Assembly: GCF_002879535.1 (NCBI RefSeq)
Contig: NZ_PNOT02000258.1
Location: forward strand, 1-51,884
Direction of reading: 5' to 3'
Source of the DNA: Mesorhizobium intechi
GTDB lineage: Bacteria > Pseudomonadota > Alphaproteobacteria > Rhizobiales > Rhizobiaceae
Length of the DNA stretch: 51,884 bases
The position numbers were made by a program, and so were the translations under genes. The notes under the pieces were generated by a model, which made no database searches, was not told where the DNA came from, and saw only the letters and a list, made by a program, of their open reading frames with translations. Positions 17,850 to 26,885 of the stretch are shown here, piece after piece. The number at the start of each line of letters is the position of its first letter. Within the stretch, counting starts at the first letter, position 1.

Positions 17850-19091
17850 TCAGCTCCGATAATCGCCATTGATGGCGACATATTCCTTGGTGAGGTCGCA
17901 GGTCCACACCGTCGCCTTGCCGCGGCCGATGCCGATATCGGCACGGATGCGGATATCGTCGCGCTTCATATAGGCCGAGGTCTCTTCTTCCGAATAGGCC
18001 GGATCGCGCTCACCCTCATGCGCCAGCCGGTTGTCGCCGAACCAGATCGACAGCCGGTCGCGGTCGGCGGGCTCGCCGGCCTTGCCGACGGCCATGACGA
18101 CACGGCCCCAATTGGCGTCCTCGCCGGCGACCGCCGTCTTGACCAGCGGCGAATTGGCGATCGACAGCGCGATGCGTTTGGCCGAGCGGGCCGATTTCGC
18201 GCCGGTGACGGTGACTTCGACCTGCTTTCGGGCGCCCTCGCCGTCGCGCACCACCTGCAGCGCCAGCGACTTCAGCACCTTGCCGAGCGCCCGGCGGAAC
18301 TGACCGAGCCGTGCGTCTTTCGGGTCGGTGATTTCAGGCGCACCGCGCTTCGCCGCCTTGCCGGTGGCGAAGATCAGCAGCGTGTCGCTGGTCGAGGTGT
18401 CGCTGTCGACGGTCACCGCGTTGAAGGTCTTGGCCGTGCCGCGCGACAGCAGGTCCTGCAGCACAGGGGCCGCGATCGGCGCGTCGGTGGCGATGAAGGA
18501 CAGCATCGTCGCCATGTCGGGGGCGATCATGCCGGCGCCCTTGGAGATGCCGTTGATGGTGACGTCGGTATCGCCAAGCTTGACGGTCTGCGTCGCCACC
18601 TTCGGATAGGTATCCGTGGTCATGATGGCCTTCGCCGCCTCGGTCCACAGGTCGGGCTTGCCATCGCTGACCAGTCCGGCGAGCAAATGGCTGAACTTGG
18701 TGGTGTCGAGCGGCTCGCCGATGACGCCGGTCGAGGCCAGGAAGACCTCGCCCGCCGTGCAGCCGGCGGCCTTTGCCGCCGCCTCGCCGGTCAGCGCGGT
18801 GGATTCGCGGCCCTTCTTGCCGGTGAAGGCATTGGCATTGCCGGAATTGACGACCAGCACCCGGGCCTTGCCGGCGGCAAGGTTCTGGCGGCAGAAATCG
18901 ACCGGCGCCGAGGGGCATTTCGACCTGGTGAACACGCCGGCAACCGCGGTACCGGCATCGAACACCATGGCCAGCAGGTCGGTGCGGTTCTTGTACTTTA
19001 TCCCCGCTTCGGCGGTGGCGATGCGCACCCCTTCAATGACGGGCATCTTGGGGTACTTCTTCGGCGCGAGCGGCGAAATCATCGTGGACAT
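17850..19091 (-). CDS. argJ: Bifunctional glutamate/ornithine N-acetyltransferase ArgJ
   Basis: ArgJ transfers acetyl from N-acetylornithine to glutamate (and may use acetyl-CoA), recycling the acetyl group in arginine synthesis. The 413-residue precursor self-cleaves before the nucleophile T195 in [16 protein letters not shown], which is intact. [12 protein letters not shown] and the C-terminal [13 protein letters not shown] segment are also family signatures. Start ATG 19091. In relatives it follows the parvulin/secA locus; here about 3.5 kb of other genes lies between. Confidence 0.97.
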   Translation of the reverse strand: MSTMISPLAPKKYPKMPVIEGVRIATAEAGIKYKNRTDLLAMVFDAGTAVAGVFTRSKCPSAPVDFCRQNLAAGKARVLVVNSGNANAFTGKKGRESTALTGEAAAKAAGCTAGEVFLASTGVIGEPLDTTKFSHLLAGLVSDGKPDLWTEAAKAIMTTDTYPKVATQTVKLGDTDVTINGISKGAGMIAPDMATMLSFIATDAPIAAPVLQDLLSRGTAKTFNAVTVDSDTSTSDTLLIFATGKAAKRGAPEITDPKDARLGQFRRALGKVLKSLALQVVRDGEGARKQVEVTVTGAKSARSAKRIALSIANSPLVKTAVAGEDANWGRVVMAVGKAGEPADRDRLSIWFGDNRLAHEGERDPAYSEEETSAYMKRDDIRIRADIGIGRGKATVWTCDLTKEYVAINGDYRS

Positions 19092-19259
19092 GGGGACCTC
19101 GGGCGGGAAAATCGCAAGGGAAGGCCGGTTTGCCCGATACGGCGCGTGGGCGCAAGGGCGTTTTCGCCGCGCCTGCCGGGGCGGCGGACAACGCCGAATT
19201 AGGCCTGCATTTCAATTCTGTTGGCGTCGCCCGGCCCTGTGGCGCTATGATTGCGCCCC

Positions 19260-20489
19260 ATGGGCAGGCTTGCGATCCTCGCTTGGGCATTTCTGGGACT
19301 GTTGCTGCTGAGCGCCGACGCTGAGCCGGCGCGGCGCGTGGCGCTCGTCATCGGCAACGGCACCTATGCCGAGGCCGGCAGGCTGGCCAATCCGGTCAAC
19401 GACGCCGTAGACATCGCCGACAAGCTGCGCTCCATCGGTTTTGAGGTCATCGAAGGCAATGACCTCGGCAAGCGCGAACTCGAACGCAGCATCGGCGAGT
19501 TCTCCGATGCGCTCGAAGGCGCGGGCGTCGGGCTTTTCTACTATGCCGGCCACGGCCTGCAGGTCGACGGGCGCAACTATATCGTGCCGGTTGACGCCAG
19601 GCTCGACATGCCGGTGAAACTGCAGCTCGAAGCCGTGCCGATCGACGAAGTCCTAGACATCATGGAACAGCAGACCAAGGTCAGCCTGGTGTTTCTTGAT
19701 GCCTGCCGCAACAATCCATTTGCCCGCGGCCTGAGCCGCACCGCCACCACACGCTCGGCGACGGCGCTCGCCGGGCTGGCGCGGTTCGATTCGACGCGCG
19801 GCTCCTTCATCGCCTTCTCGACGGCGGCGGGCGCGGTCGCCATGGACGGCACCGGGCGCAACTCGCCCTTTGCCGCCGCCCTGTTGCGGCACATCGCCGA
19901 GCCCGGCCAGAGCATCAACGACATGATGATCGCCGTGCGGCGCGACGTCGTTTCGCAAACCCGCGAAGGCCAGCGCCCCTGGGAGCAGGGCTCGCTGCTC
20001 GAACGCTTCGAATTCGTTCCGGGTGAAAGCCCAGCCCCGAAGCCCAAGCCGGCGGCCGAGCCGGCGCCGGCTCCACAGGTCGCGGCACTTGAGCGCTCCG
20101 TGGGTGACGACAAGGCTTCGATCGAACAATTCCTGCGCCGGGATTATCTGACGCCCGACACCAAGACGATGGCTGAAACGGTCAAGCGGATCTACGGCGC
20201 GTCAGCCACCATTTTCGGCACACGCTACGACACCGATGCCATCGTCAAGGTGAAGACCGACTGGTTCGCGCAGTGGGCCTCGTGGTCGCTCGGGCTGGAA
20301 CCCGGCAGCCTGGAGATCACGCCGCATGGCGAGGACCGCGCCGACGCCGCCTTTGCCATGCGCTACGACTATGTGCCGAAGGACAAGTCGGCGGCACGGC
20401 TGACCGGCAAGGCGCGCGTTACGCTGGGGCTGTTCAAGGCCGTGGAGGGATGGCGCATCGAAGCCGAAACCTCGCAAGCGATGCAATGA
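19260..20489 (+). CDS. Secreted caspase-like (C14) protein with NTF2-like C-terminal region
   Basis: A 409-residue protein. A signal peptide covers residues 1-24 (hydrophobic FLGLLLLSADA). The caspase p20-like domain covers about 26-255, with the catalytic dyad H98 (YYAGHG) and C149 (FLDACRNNPF) both present. A Pro/Ala/Lys linker (about 256-285) leads to a C-terminal region of about 120 residues (IEQFLRRDYL ... KAVEGWRIEAE) whose pattern resembles NTF2-like/SnoaL folds. A periplasmic, metacaspase-like protease or pseudoenzyme is likely; substrates are unknown. ATG 19260 is used; TTG 19251 is also open, and neither has a clear Shine-Dalgarno. It is divergent from argJ. Confidence 0.88.
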   Translation: MGRLAILAWAFLGLLLLSADAEPARRVALVIGNGTYAEAGRLANPVNDAVDIADKLRSIGFEVIEGNDLGKRELERSIGEFSDALEGAGVGLFYYAGHGLQVDGRNYIVPVDARLDMPVKLQLEAVPIDEVLDIMEQQTKVSLVFLDACRNNPFARGLSRTATTRSATALAGLARFDSTRGSFIAFSTAAGAVAMDGTGRNSPFAAALLRHIAEPGQSINDMMIAVRRDVVSQTREGQRPWEQGSLLERFEFVPGESPAPKPKPAAEPAPAPQVAALERSVGDDKASIEQFLRRDYLTPDTKTMAETVKRIYGASATIFGTRYDTDAIVKVKTDWFAQWASWSLGLEPGSLEITPHGEDRADAAFAMRYDYVPKDKSAARLTGKARVTLGLFKAVEGWRIEAETSQAMQ

Positions 20490-20510
20490 TGGCCTGATCC
20501 GGGCGCGAAG

Positions 20511-21740
20511 TCACCCGCTTTGGCGCGACGTGAATTCGGTGGCGAAACTGAGCAGTGCCGCAACCGGCAGCGCCAGGCCGATCCAGGACACCAGTGGCCA
20601 GCCGCCTTGCGCATACGCCCAACCGCCGACGCCAGAGCCGATCGCGCCGGCGATGAAGAACGTCGCCATGTAGAGTCCGTTCAGACGGCTGCGATGCGCG
20701 GCGCCGAGCGCGAACAGATCCCGATAGCCGAGGACAAGGTTGGTCTGCGCGCCGAAGTCCAGCACGATGGCGGCGACGACCAGCAGCGCCAACGAAAGCG
20801 TCGAACCGCTGTGGGCGATGTGGGTTACAAGAAACGCGACGGCGACGCACAGCATGGCAAAGGCTGTCGCCGGGCGGCTCCAGCCGCGGTCGGCGACCCT
20901 TCCGGCGAGCGGCGCGGCGATCGCGCCGGCGACGCCGGCCAAAGCAAACACCCCGATGCCGCGCTGCGTCAAGCCAAAATCGGGTCCGGCCAGCAGCAGC
21001 GGCGTCGTCGTCCAGAACAGGCTGAAGGCCGCGAACAGGAAGGCCTGATAGAGAGCCCGTCGCCGCAGAACCGGCGTCGAGCGCGCGATGTGCACCATGG
21101 ATGCCAAAAGCGCCCCGTAGCTCAGGCGGGCCGCCGGCATGCGCCTGGGCAACGCGAACCGCAGCACCACCATCAGCACGAGCATGACAATGCAAGAGGT
21201 GAGGTAGACCACATGCCAGGACGACAGCGCGGTAATGAAGCTGGAAAACGGTCGCGACAGCATGATGCCCAGCAACAGTCCCACCGAGACATTGCCGACC
21301 ACGCGGCCACGCCTGGCATCCGGGGCCAGGTGGGCCGCATAGGGGATAAGGGTCTGCACCGCGACCGAGCCAAGACCGACAAACAGCATCGCGGCCAGAA
21401 ATGCCGCCGGCTGCGTCGATATCGCCGCGCCCAGCAAGGCAAGCGTCGCGACGGCGAGTATGCCAAGCACGAGCCTGCGGTTCTCGATGAGGTCGCCGAG
21501 CGGCACGATGAACAGCAGGCCCACCCCGTAGCCGATCTGCGCCATCGTAACGATCAGGCCCGCCGCATGCGGCGGCAGGCCAAGTTCCGCGCCGATCGGG
21601 CCAATCAATGGCTGTGCGTAGTAGATGTTGGCGACGATCAGCCCGCAGGCGGCAGCCAGCAAGAAGGTCAGCCAGCTCGAAATCGTTGTCTCGGCGGGTG
21701 CGGCGCCGGATGCGGTAATGGTCGTCATGGCGATGTCCAT
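20511..21740 (-). CDS. MFS efflux transporter
   Basis: A 409-residue major-facilitator protein with 12 predicted membrane helices. It has the opening LAAACGLIVANIYYAQPLIGPI and the loop GDLIENRRLVLG of the 2-3 region, as in the YnfM/AraJ-like drug or sugar exporters. ATG 21740 and ATG 21728 are both possible. Transcription probably starts only about 10-20 nt upstream, inside the TetR operator, so the leader is very short. It is divergent from tetR, which probably represses it. It is convergent with the caspase gene, 21 bp apart. Confidence 0.92.
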   Translation of the reverse strand: MDIAMTTITASGAAPAETTISSWLTFLLAAACGLIVANIYYAQPLIGPIGAELGLPPHAAGLIVTMAQIGYGVGLLFIVPLGDLIENRRLVLGILAVATLALLGAAISTQPAAFLAAMLFVGLGSVAVQTLIPYAAHLAPDARRGRVVGNVSVGLLLGIMLSRPFSSFITALSSWHVVYLTSCIVMLVLMVVLRFALPRRMPAARLSYGALLASMVHIARSTPVLRRRALYQAFLFAAFSLFWTTTPLLLAGPDFGLTQRGIGVFALAGVAGAIAAPLAGRVADRGWSRPATAFAMLCVAVAFLVTHIAHSGSTLSLALLVVAAIVLDFGAQTNLVLGYRDLFALGAAHRSRLNGLYMATFFIAGAIGSGVGGWAYAQGGWPLVSWIGLALPVAALLSFATEFTSRQSG

Positions 21741-21743
21741 CGG

Positions 21744-21789
21744 AACGAAACGTTTCGTTGAATAGAACGAACCGTTTCGTTTCGTCAAG
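21744..21789 (-). promoter_or_regulatory. MFS promoter with two TetR operators
   Basis: Operator 1 (21744-21759) AACGAAACGTTTCGTT is a perfect 16-bp palindrome. Operator 2 (21766-21781) AACGAACCGTTTCGTT differs at one base. The centres are 22 bp apart. On the minus strand TTGACG (21783-21788) and TATTCA (21759-21764) form a sigma-70 promoter with an 18-bp spacer. Operator 2 fills that spacer, and operator 1 covers the start point. This is textbook geometry for repression. Confidence 0.8.
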
Positions 21790-21991
21790 CAATGATGTAT
21801 GAGCATCTCTTGGCATCAGCGCATTTTGCCGCCAAATGACTTCATTTGGCGTCCGCACGGACGCTGCAAGGAACCAGAACGCTTTTGCTTCCGGAGGGCT
21901 GGGCATCCGGCTGGCAAAAATGCGGGCGATGCAACAGTGGCCGGCGGGCGTCGTTTCAGCCGACACGCGACCGCTTCGGGAGGAACGGCTC

Positions 21992-22591
21992 ATGGGCGAA
22001 ATTGCCGATCCGGCACGCAAATCGATTGGCGCCAGGCGCAATCCCGACAGCGCCGAAGCCATTCTGGAGGCCGCCGAAGCCGTGCTGATCGAGGCCGGTT
22101 ACGCCGGTTTCTCGATCGAGGCGGTGGCGCGGCGCGCCCGTGCCGGCAAGCCGACCATCTACCGCTGGTGGCCAAGCAAGGCGGCCCTGCTGCTCGAAGT
22201 CTACCAGCGCCAGAAGCGCGTCGACATTCCCGATACTGGAAGCCTGGAGGAGGACCTCGTCGGCTTCCTGATCAATCTGTTCACGCACTGGCGCGAGACA
22301 TCGTCGGGCAATGTTTTCAAGTCGCTGATCGCCGAGGCGCAGTCGGATGAAACCGCGGCGGCGGCCCTGGCCGGCTATGCCGGAGCGCGTCGCACCCACA
22401 CCGGCCAGATCATCGAGCGCGCCAAGGCACGGGGCGAGATCGCCGGCGAGATCGATGCGGGTGTGGTCGCCGATCTCATCGCGTCCTACGCCTGGCGGCA
22501 TCTCCTGACCAACCGGCTCGACGAACCCGAGGCGACGATACGCAAGATGGTCCACTATCTCCTGCGAGGCATAGCGCCCTCAGGCAGATAG
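21992..22591 (+). CDS. TetR/AcrR family transcriptional regulator
   Basis: A 199-residue repressor. The N-terminal helix-turn-helix (about 20-70) contains AGFSIEAVARRARAGKPTIYRWWPSK, with the family's YRWW recognition-helix end. The ligand-binding and dimer domain follows and ends with MVHYLLRGIAP. ATG 21992 is fixed by AGGA 7 nt upstream; the longer open frame back to 21836 has no such support. It is divergent from the MFS gene, whose promoter carries two AACGAAACGTTTCGTT-type palindromes, its presumed target. Confidence 0.93.
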   Translation: MGEIADPARKSIGARRNPDSAEAILEAAEAVLIEAGYAGFSIEAVARRARAGKPTIYRWWPSKAALLLEVYQRQKRVDIPDTGSLEEDLVGFLINLFTHWRETSSGNVFKSLIAEAQSDETAAAALAGYAGARRTHTGQIIERAKARGEIAGEIDAGVVADLIASYAWRHLLTNRLDEPEATIRKMVHYLLRGIAPSGR

Positions 22592-22602
22592 CGGCGGCCA
22601 AC

Positions 22603-22639
22603 AAAAAAGGCGCGGCAACCCTTGGCTGCCGCGCCCTTC
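22603..22639 (-). terminator. Rho-independent terminator of the parvulin gene
   Basis: The arms GGCGCGGCA (22609-22617) and TGCCGCGCC (22627-22635) form a 9-bp GC stem with a 9-nt loop. On the minus strand they are followed by TTTTTTG, 26 nt past the parvulin stop. A weaker T-run on the plus side may also help end tetR. Confidence 0.85.
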
Positions 22640-22660
22640 TTTGAAAAAACCGTCCAGGCC

Positions 22661-23572
22661 TTACTTGCCGGCTTCCATCGTATCGACGGCCTGCTTCAGC
22701 TTGGCGTCGGGGATCTCGACCTTGGCGCCGGCGCGCAGCGACTTGACCAGCGCGAAATACTTGTCGCGGATGACTGCCTGCTTGGCCTGGTCCTTGACGT
22801 CGTCGAAGGCCGGCGGCTGCTTGGCGCGCTTGTCCTCGAGCTTGATGACATGCCAGCCGAACTGCGTCTGCACCGGCTGCTCGGTGTATTTGCCCACCTC
22901 GAGCGCGAGGGCCGCCTTGTCGAACTCCGGCACCATCTGGCCAGGCCCGAACCAGCCGAGATCGCCGCCATTGGACTTGCCAGAGGGATCGCTGGTGTGC
23001 TCGTTGGCGAGCTTCTGGAAATCGCCGCCGCCGTCGAGCTGCTTGATGATCGCCTCGGCCTCTTCCTTCGTCTTCACGAGGATGTGACGGGCATGCACCT
23101 CATTGACCGGCGGCGTGTTGGCGATTTCCTGGTCGTAGCGGGCGCGGATCTCGGCATCGGTGACCTTGTTGACGACGCCCTTCTCGACCATCTCGCCATG
23201 CAGCGCGCGCTGCTGCAGGAAGGCCATGCGGCGCTGGAAGTCGGGATCCTTGTCGAGACCGTCGGTAACGGCCTTGGCGGCCATGACGCGGATCTCGATG
23301 GCCGCCGAAAGGGCAGCCGCGCGGCGCTGCTCGGGCGGCAGCTGCGCGAATTGCTGCGACAGCTCGCCTTCGGCAAGCACCAGGTCGGCTTCGGTCAGGG
23401 GCTGGCCGTTGACCGTGGCGACCACGGCATTGGGGTCGACGGGCGCCGCCGCGGGTGCGGCCGGGGCAGCAGGAGCGGCCTCCTGCGCCATGACGGGCGA
23501 CAGGCAAAGGGCCGACAGGCCGAAGGCCAGACCAAGGCTGGCAAGCGACGCACGGCGGAACAACAAGGGCAT
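22661..23572 (-). CDS. Parvulin-type peptidyl-prolyl cis-trans isomerase, periplasmic
   Basis: A 303-residue export-linked foldase. The signal peptide covers residues 1-29 (ending SPVMAQ). An Ala/Pro-rich linker and a SurA/PrsA-like helical region (about 45-140) precede one rotamase domain (about 155-250) with VHARHILVKTKEEAEA, GGDLGWFGPGQMVPEFDKAA and TQFGWHVIKLED. It catalyses proline isomerization in exported proteins. It is divergent from secA, a pairing conserved in Rhizobiales, and ends in a strong hairpin terminator. Confidence 0.94.
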   Translation of the reverse strand: MPLLFRRASLASLGLAFGLSALCLSPVMAQEAAPAAPAAPAAAPVDPNAVVATVNGQPLTEADLVLAEGELSQQFAQLPPEQRRAAALSAAIEIRVMAAKAVTDGLDKDPDFQRRMAFLQQRALHGEMVEKGVVNKVTDAEIRARYDQEIANTPPVNEVHARHILVKTKEEAEAIIKQLDGGGDFQKLANEHTSDPSGKSNGGDLGWFGPGQMVPEFDKAALALEVGKYTEQPVQTQFGWHVIKLEDKRAKQPPAFDDVKDQAKQAVIRDKYFALVKSLRAGAKVEIPDAKLKQAVDTMEAGK

Positions 23573-23667
23573 AAGGATGACTCCGGTGAAGGATTGTAAG
23601 AAGGGGTGGCTTCCAGATCAGCCAGATTGTGGCGGAATTTGGCGCGACCGGCAGGGCCAGCGCGGCG

Positions 23668-23696
23668 TTGACATCAGTTGAGCCCCCTCTTATCTG
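23668..23696 (+). promoter_or_regulatory. secA: Probable secA sigma-70 promoter
   Basis: TTGACA (23668-23673, full consensus) and TATCTG (23691-23696) are separated by 17 bp. This leaves an untranslated leader of roughly 130 nt before the secA ATG, long enough to hold regulation, though I see no known element in it. Confidence 0.6.
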
Positions 23697-23834
23697 TCCA
23701 ACGACTTTGCGTCCAGAACCGTTTTCCGGGCGCTTTTTGTGTTTGCCCGTGTTCAGGCGGTGCGATCACGCGGATTTGATGGGGCCGCCCGGCGCCTGTC
23801 TCAAGATTGAGAATTCTATCGAAAGGACCATTGG

Positions 23835-26567
23835 ATGGTCAGTCTCGGCGGTCTCGCCCGTAAGGTTTTCGGTTCCTCCAACGACCGTCGGGTCAAATCG
23901 ACCCGGCCCCGTGTCGAGGCGATCAACGCCATGGAAAACGAGATGCGGGCGCTCTCCGACGCCGAACTCGCGGGGCGTACGGAAAAATTCCGCCAGGATA
24001 TCGCCAATGGCGCCAGCCTTGACGACCTTCTGGTCCCGGCTTTCGCCACCGCGCGCGAGGCGGCACGCCGCGTGCTGGGCATGCGTCCCTTCGACGTCCA
24101 GCTGATCGGCGGCATGGTGCTGCACAATGGCGGCATTGCCGAGATGCGTACCGGCGAGGGCAAGACCCTGGTGGCGACGCTGCCGGTCTATCTCAACGCA
24201 CTGGCCGGCAACGGCGTCCACGTCGTCACGGTCAACGACTATCTCGCCACCCGCGACTCCGAATGGATGGGCCGCGTCTACAAATTCCTCGGCCTCTCGG
24301 TCGGCGTCATCGTCCACGGCCTGTCCGACGAAGAGCGCCGCGTCGCCTACGCCGCCGACGTCACCTACGCCACCAACAACGAGCTCGGATTCGACTATCT
24401 ACGCGACAACATGAAGTACGAGCGCGCCCAGATGGTGCAGCGCGGCCATAATTACGCGATCGTCGACGAAGTCGATTCCATTCTGGTCGACGAGGCGCGC
24501 ACGCCGCTGATCATTTCCGGTCCGCTCGAGGACCGCTCGGAAATGTACAACACCATCGACACTTTCATCATCCAGCTGCAGCCGCAGGATTATGAGATCG
24601 ACGAGAAGCAGAAGACCTCGATCTTCACCGAGGAAGGCACCGAGAAGCTGGAAAACATGCTGCGCGATGCCGGCCTGTTGAAGGGCGAGTCGCTCTATGA
24701 CGTCGAGAACGTCGCCATCGTCCACCACGTCAACAACGCGCTGAAGGCGCACCGGCTGTTCCAGCGCGACAAGGACTACATCGTGCGCAACGGCGAGATC
24801 GTCATCATCGACGAGTTCACCGGCCGCATGATGCCCGGCCGCCGCTATTCGGAAGGCCTGCACCAGGCGCTGGAAGCCAAGGAGCACGTCGCGATCCAGC
24901 CGGAGAACCAGACGCTCGCCTCCGTCACCTTCCAGAACTACTTCCGCCTCTACAAGAAGCTGTCCGGCATGACCGGTACGGCGCTGACCGAGGCCGAGGA
25001 GTTCGGCAACATTTACGGTCTCGAAGTCACCGAGATCCCGACCAATCTGCCTGTCATCCGCAAGGATGAGGACGACGAGGTCTACCGGACGGTCGAGGAG
25101 AAGTACAAGGCGATCGTCAAGGAGATCCGCGAAGCCAGCGCCAAGGGCCAGCCGACGCTGGTCGGCACCACCTCGATCGAGAAATCCGAGCAGTTGGCCG
25201 ACCGCCTGCGCAAGGAAGGTTTCAAGGATTTTGAGGTGCTGAACGCCCGCCACCACGAGCGCGAGGCGGCGATCGTCGCCCAGGCCGGCAAGCCCGGCGC
25301 CATCACCATCGCCACCAACATGGCCGGCCGCGGCACCGACATCAAGCTCGGCGGCAACGCCGAAATGCGCATTGCCGACGAACTGGGCGACTTGCCGGAA
25401 GGCCCCGAGCGCGAGGCGCGCGAAAAGGAGATCATTGCCGACGTCGAGCGCCTGAAGGAAAAGGCGCTGGCCGCCGGCGGCCTCTACGTGCTCGCCACCG
25501 AGCGCCATGAATCGCGCCGCATCGACAATCAGTTGCGCGGCCGTTCCGGCCGTCAGGGCGACCCCGGCCGTTCGAAATTCTTCCTGTCGCTGCAGGACGA
25601 TTTGATGCGCATCTTCGGCTCCGAGCGCATGGACGGCATGCTGCAGAAGCTCGGCCTCAAGGAAGATGAGGCGATCATCCACCCCTGGATCAACAAGGCG
25701 CTGGAAAAGGCGCAGAAAAAGGTCGAGGCGCGCAACTTCGATATCCGCAAGAACCTGCTCAAATATGACGACGTCTCCAACGACCAGCGCAAGGTGGTGT
25801 TCGAGCAGCGCATCGAGCTGATGGACGGCGAAGGCCTGTCGGAAACCATTGCCGAGATGCGCGAGGGCGTCATCGATGAGATCGTCGCCAAGGCCATCCC
25901 CGAAAATGCCTACGCCGAGCAGTGGGATGTCGCCGGCCTGAAGGCCGAGGTCGCCGAATTCCTCAATCTCGACCTGCCGATCGAGGACTGGGCCAAGGAA
26001 GAAGGCATCGCCGAGGACGACATACGCGAGCGCATCACGGTCGCCGCCGACGCCGCCGCCAAGGAGCGCACCGAGCGCTTCGGCCCCGAAGTGATGAACT
26101 ATGTCGAGCGCTCCGTCGTGCTGCAGACGCTCGACCATCTGTGGCGCGAGCACATCGTCAATCTCGACCATCTGCGATCGGTCGTCGGCTTCCGCGGCTA
26201 CGCACAGCGCGATCCGCTGCAGGAATACAAGAGCGAAGCCTTCGAGCTGTTCCAGGCGATGCTCGGCAATCTGCGCCAGGCCGTCACCGCGCAGCTGATG
26301 CGCGTCGAGCTGGTCCGCCAGGCCGCCGAAGCCCCGCCCCCGGAAGCGCCCGACATGTTCGGCACGCATATTGACGGCACCACCGGCGAGAACGATTTCG
26401 AGGGCGGCGAAACCGCCCTCCTGGTGCGCCAGGAGCAGAGCGCCGTCGTCGCCCCCGAAGACCGCGACCCGAACAACCCTGCCACCTGGGGCAAGGTCGG
26501 CCGCAACGAAGCCTGCCCCTGCGGCTCCGGCAAGAAGTACAAGCACTGCCACGGGGCGTTTGCGTAA
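23835..26567 (+). CDS. secA: Preprotein translocase ATPase SecA
   Basis: SecA drives post-translational export through SecYEG. The 910-residue product shows Walker A GEGKT (107-111) in [12 protein letters not shown], the DEAD-type [20 protein letters not shown], the preprotein cross-linking region, motif [15 protein letters not shown] and [20 protein letters not shown]. The C-terminal zinc/SecB-binding tail has C894, C896, C905 and H906. ATG 23835 follows AAAGGA at good spacing. It is divergent from the parvulin gene. Confidence 0.98.
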   Translation: MVSLGGLARKVFGSSNDRRVKSTRPRVEAINAMENEMRALSDAELAGRTEKFRQDIANGASLDDLLVPAFATAREAARRVLGMRPFDVQLIGGMVLHNGGIAEMRTGEGKTLVATLPVYLNALAGNGVHVVTVNDYLATRDSEWMGRVYKFLGLSVGVIVHGLSDEERRVAYAADVTYATNNELGFDYLRDNMKYERAQMVQRGHNYAIVDEVDSILVDEARTPLIISGPLEDRSEMYNTIDTFIIQLQPQDYEIDEKQKTSIFTEEGTEKLENMLRDAGLLKGESLYDVENVAIVHHVNNALKAHRLFQRDKDYIVRNGEIVIIDEFTGRMMPGRRYSEGLHQALEAKEHVAIQPENQTLASVTFQNYFRLYKKLSGMTGTALTEAEEFGNIYGLEVTEIPTNLPVIRKDEDDEVYRTVEEKYKAIVKEIREASAKGQPTLVGTTSIEKSEQLADRLRKEGFKDFEVLNARHHEREAAIVAQAGKPGAITIATNMAGRGTDIKLGGNAEMRIADELGDLPEGPEREAREKEIIADVERLKEKALAAGGLYVLATERHESRRIDNQLRGRSGRQGDPGRSKFFLSLQDDLMRIFGSERMDGMLQKLGLKEDEAIIHPWINKALEKAQKKVEARNFDIRKNLLKYDDVSNDQRKVVFEQRIELMDGEGLSETIAEMREGVIDEIVAKAIPENAYAEQWDVAGLKAEVAEFLNLDLPIEDWAKEEGIAEDDIRERITVAADAAAKERTERFGPEVMNYVERSVVLQTLDHLWREHIVNLDHLRSVVGFRGYAQRDPLQEYKSEAFELFQAMLGNLRQAVTAQLMRVELVRQAAEAPPPEAPDMFGTHIDGTTGENDFEGGETALLVRQEQSAVVAPEDRDPNNPATWGKVGRNEACPCGSGKKYKHCHGAFA

Positions 26568-26580
26568 GGACGCCTCGTCT

Positions 26581-26640
26581 TCCTTTTCCCCGTTTCACGG
26601 GGAGAAGGTGCCCCGAAGGGCGGATGAGGGGCGGCGCCGA
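26581..26640 (+). repeat. RIME-like intergenic repeat, copy 1
   Basis: It contains an inner CCCCG..CGGGG hairpin, then GGAGAAGGTGCC, GGGCGGATGAGGGGC and GGCGCCG. The same blocks occur in the same order, inverted, at 26752-26808. The type resembles the intergenic mosaic elements common in Rhizobiales; I could not search for other copies. Confidence 0.65.
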
Positions 26641-26751
26641 GTTCCGTGATTGGCCCAAATCTGCAGTTGAGATGACATGCGAACCCGGCAAAGCGCTGGG
26701 ACCCCAGATAATTCTCCCCGAACTTCCCGCATCGGCAAGAATACCCGCAAG

Positions 26752-26808
26752 CCGGCGCCGGCCCCTCATCCGCCTGCCGGCACCTTCTCCTGCCCACGGG
26801 GACAAAGG
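26752..26808 (-). repeat. RIME-like intergenic repeat, copy 2 (inverted)
   Basis: The reverse complement shares GGAGAAGGTGCC, GGCGGATGAGGGGC and GGCGCCGG with copy 1, with small differences between the blocks. Together the copies can form a long imperfect stem of about 55 bp per arm. Confidence 0.65.
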
Positions 26809-26885
26809 ACGCCACCCACGTTTTCTTAATGTGTCTCCGCTACACCAAAGCCTGAAAAAGGGGCGGAAAACGGAGAGAGATCGGG

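Larger units (their letters stand above)
26568..26885. other. Intergenic region after secA with inverted repeat pair
   Basis: This 318-bp gap contains two inverted copies of a GC-rich repeat (26581-26640 and 26752-26808) with about 110 bp of unremarkable sequence between them. A GGAGAG ribosome-binding site for the flippase lies at 26872-26877. The first repeat's CCCCG-TTTCA-CGGGG hairpin sits just after the secA stop and could stabilise or end that transcript. No ORF here looks real. Confidence 0.6.

Noticed and set aside
24399..26552. A 717-codon minus-strand frame opposite secA
   Set aside because: It mirrors the secA codons; secA is unmistakable with all its motifs.
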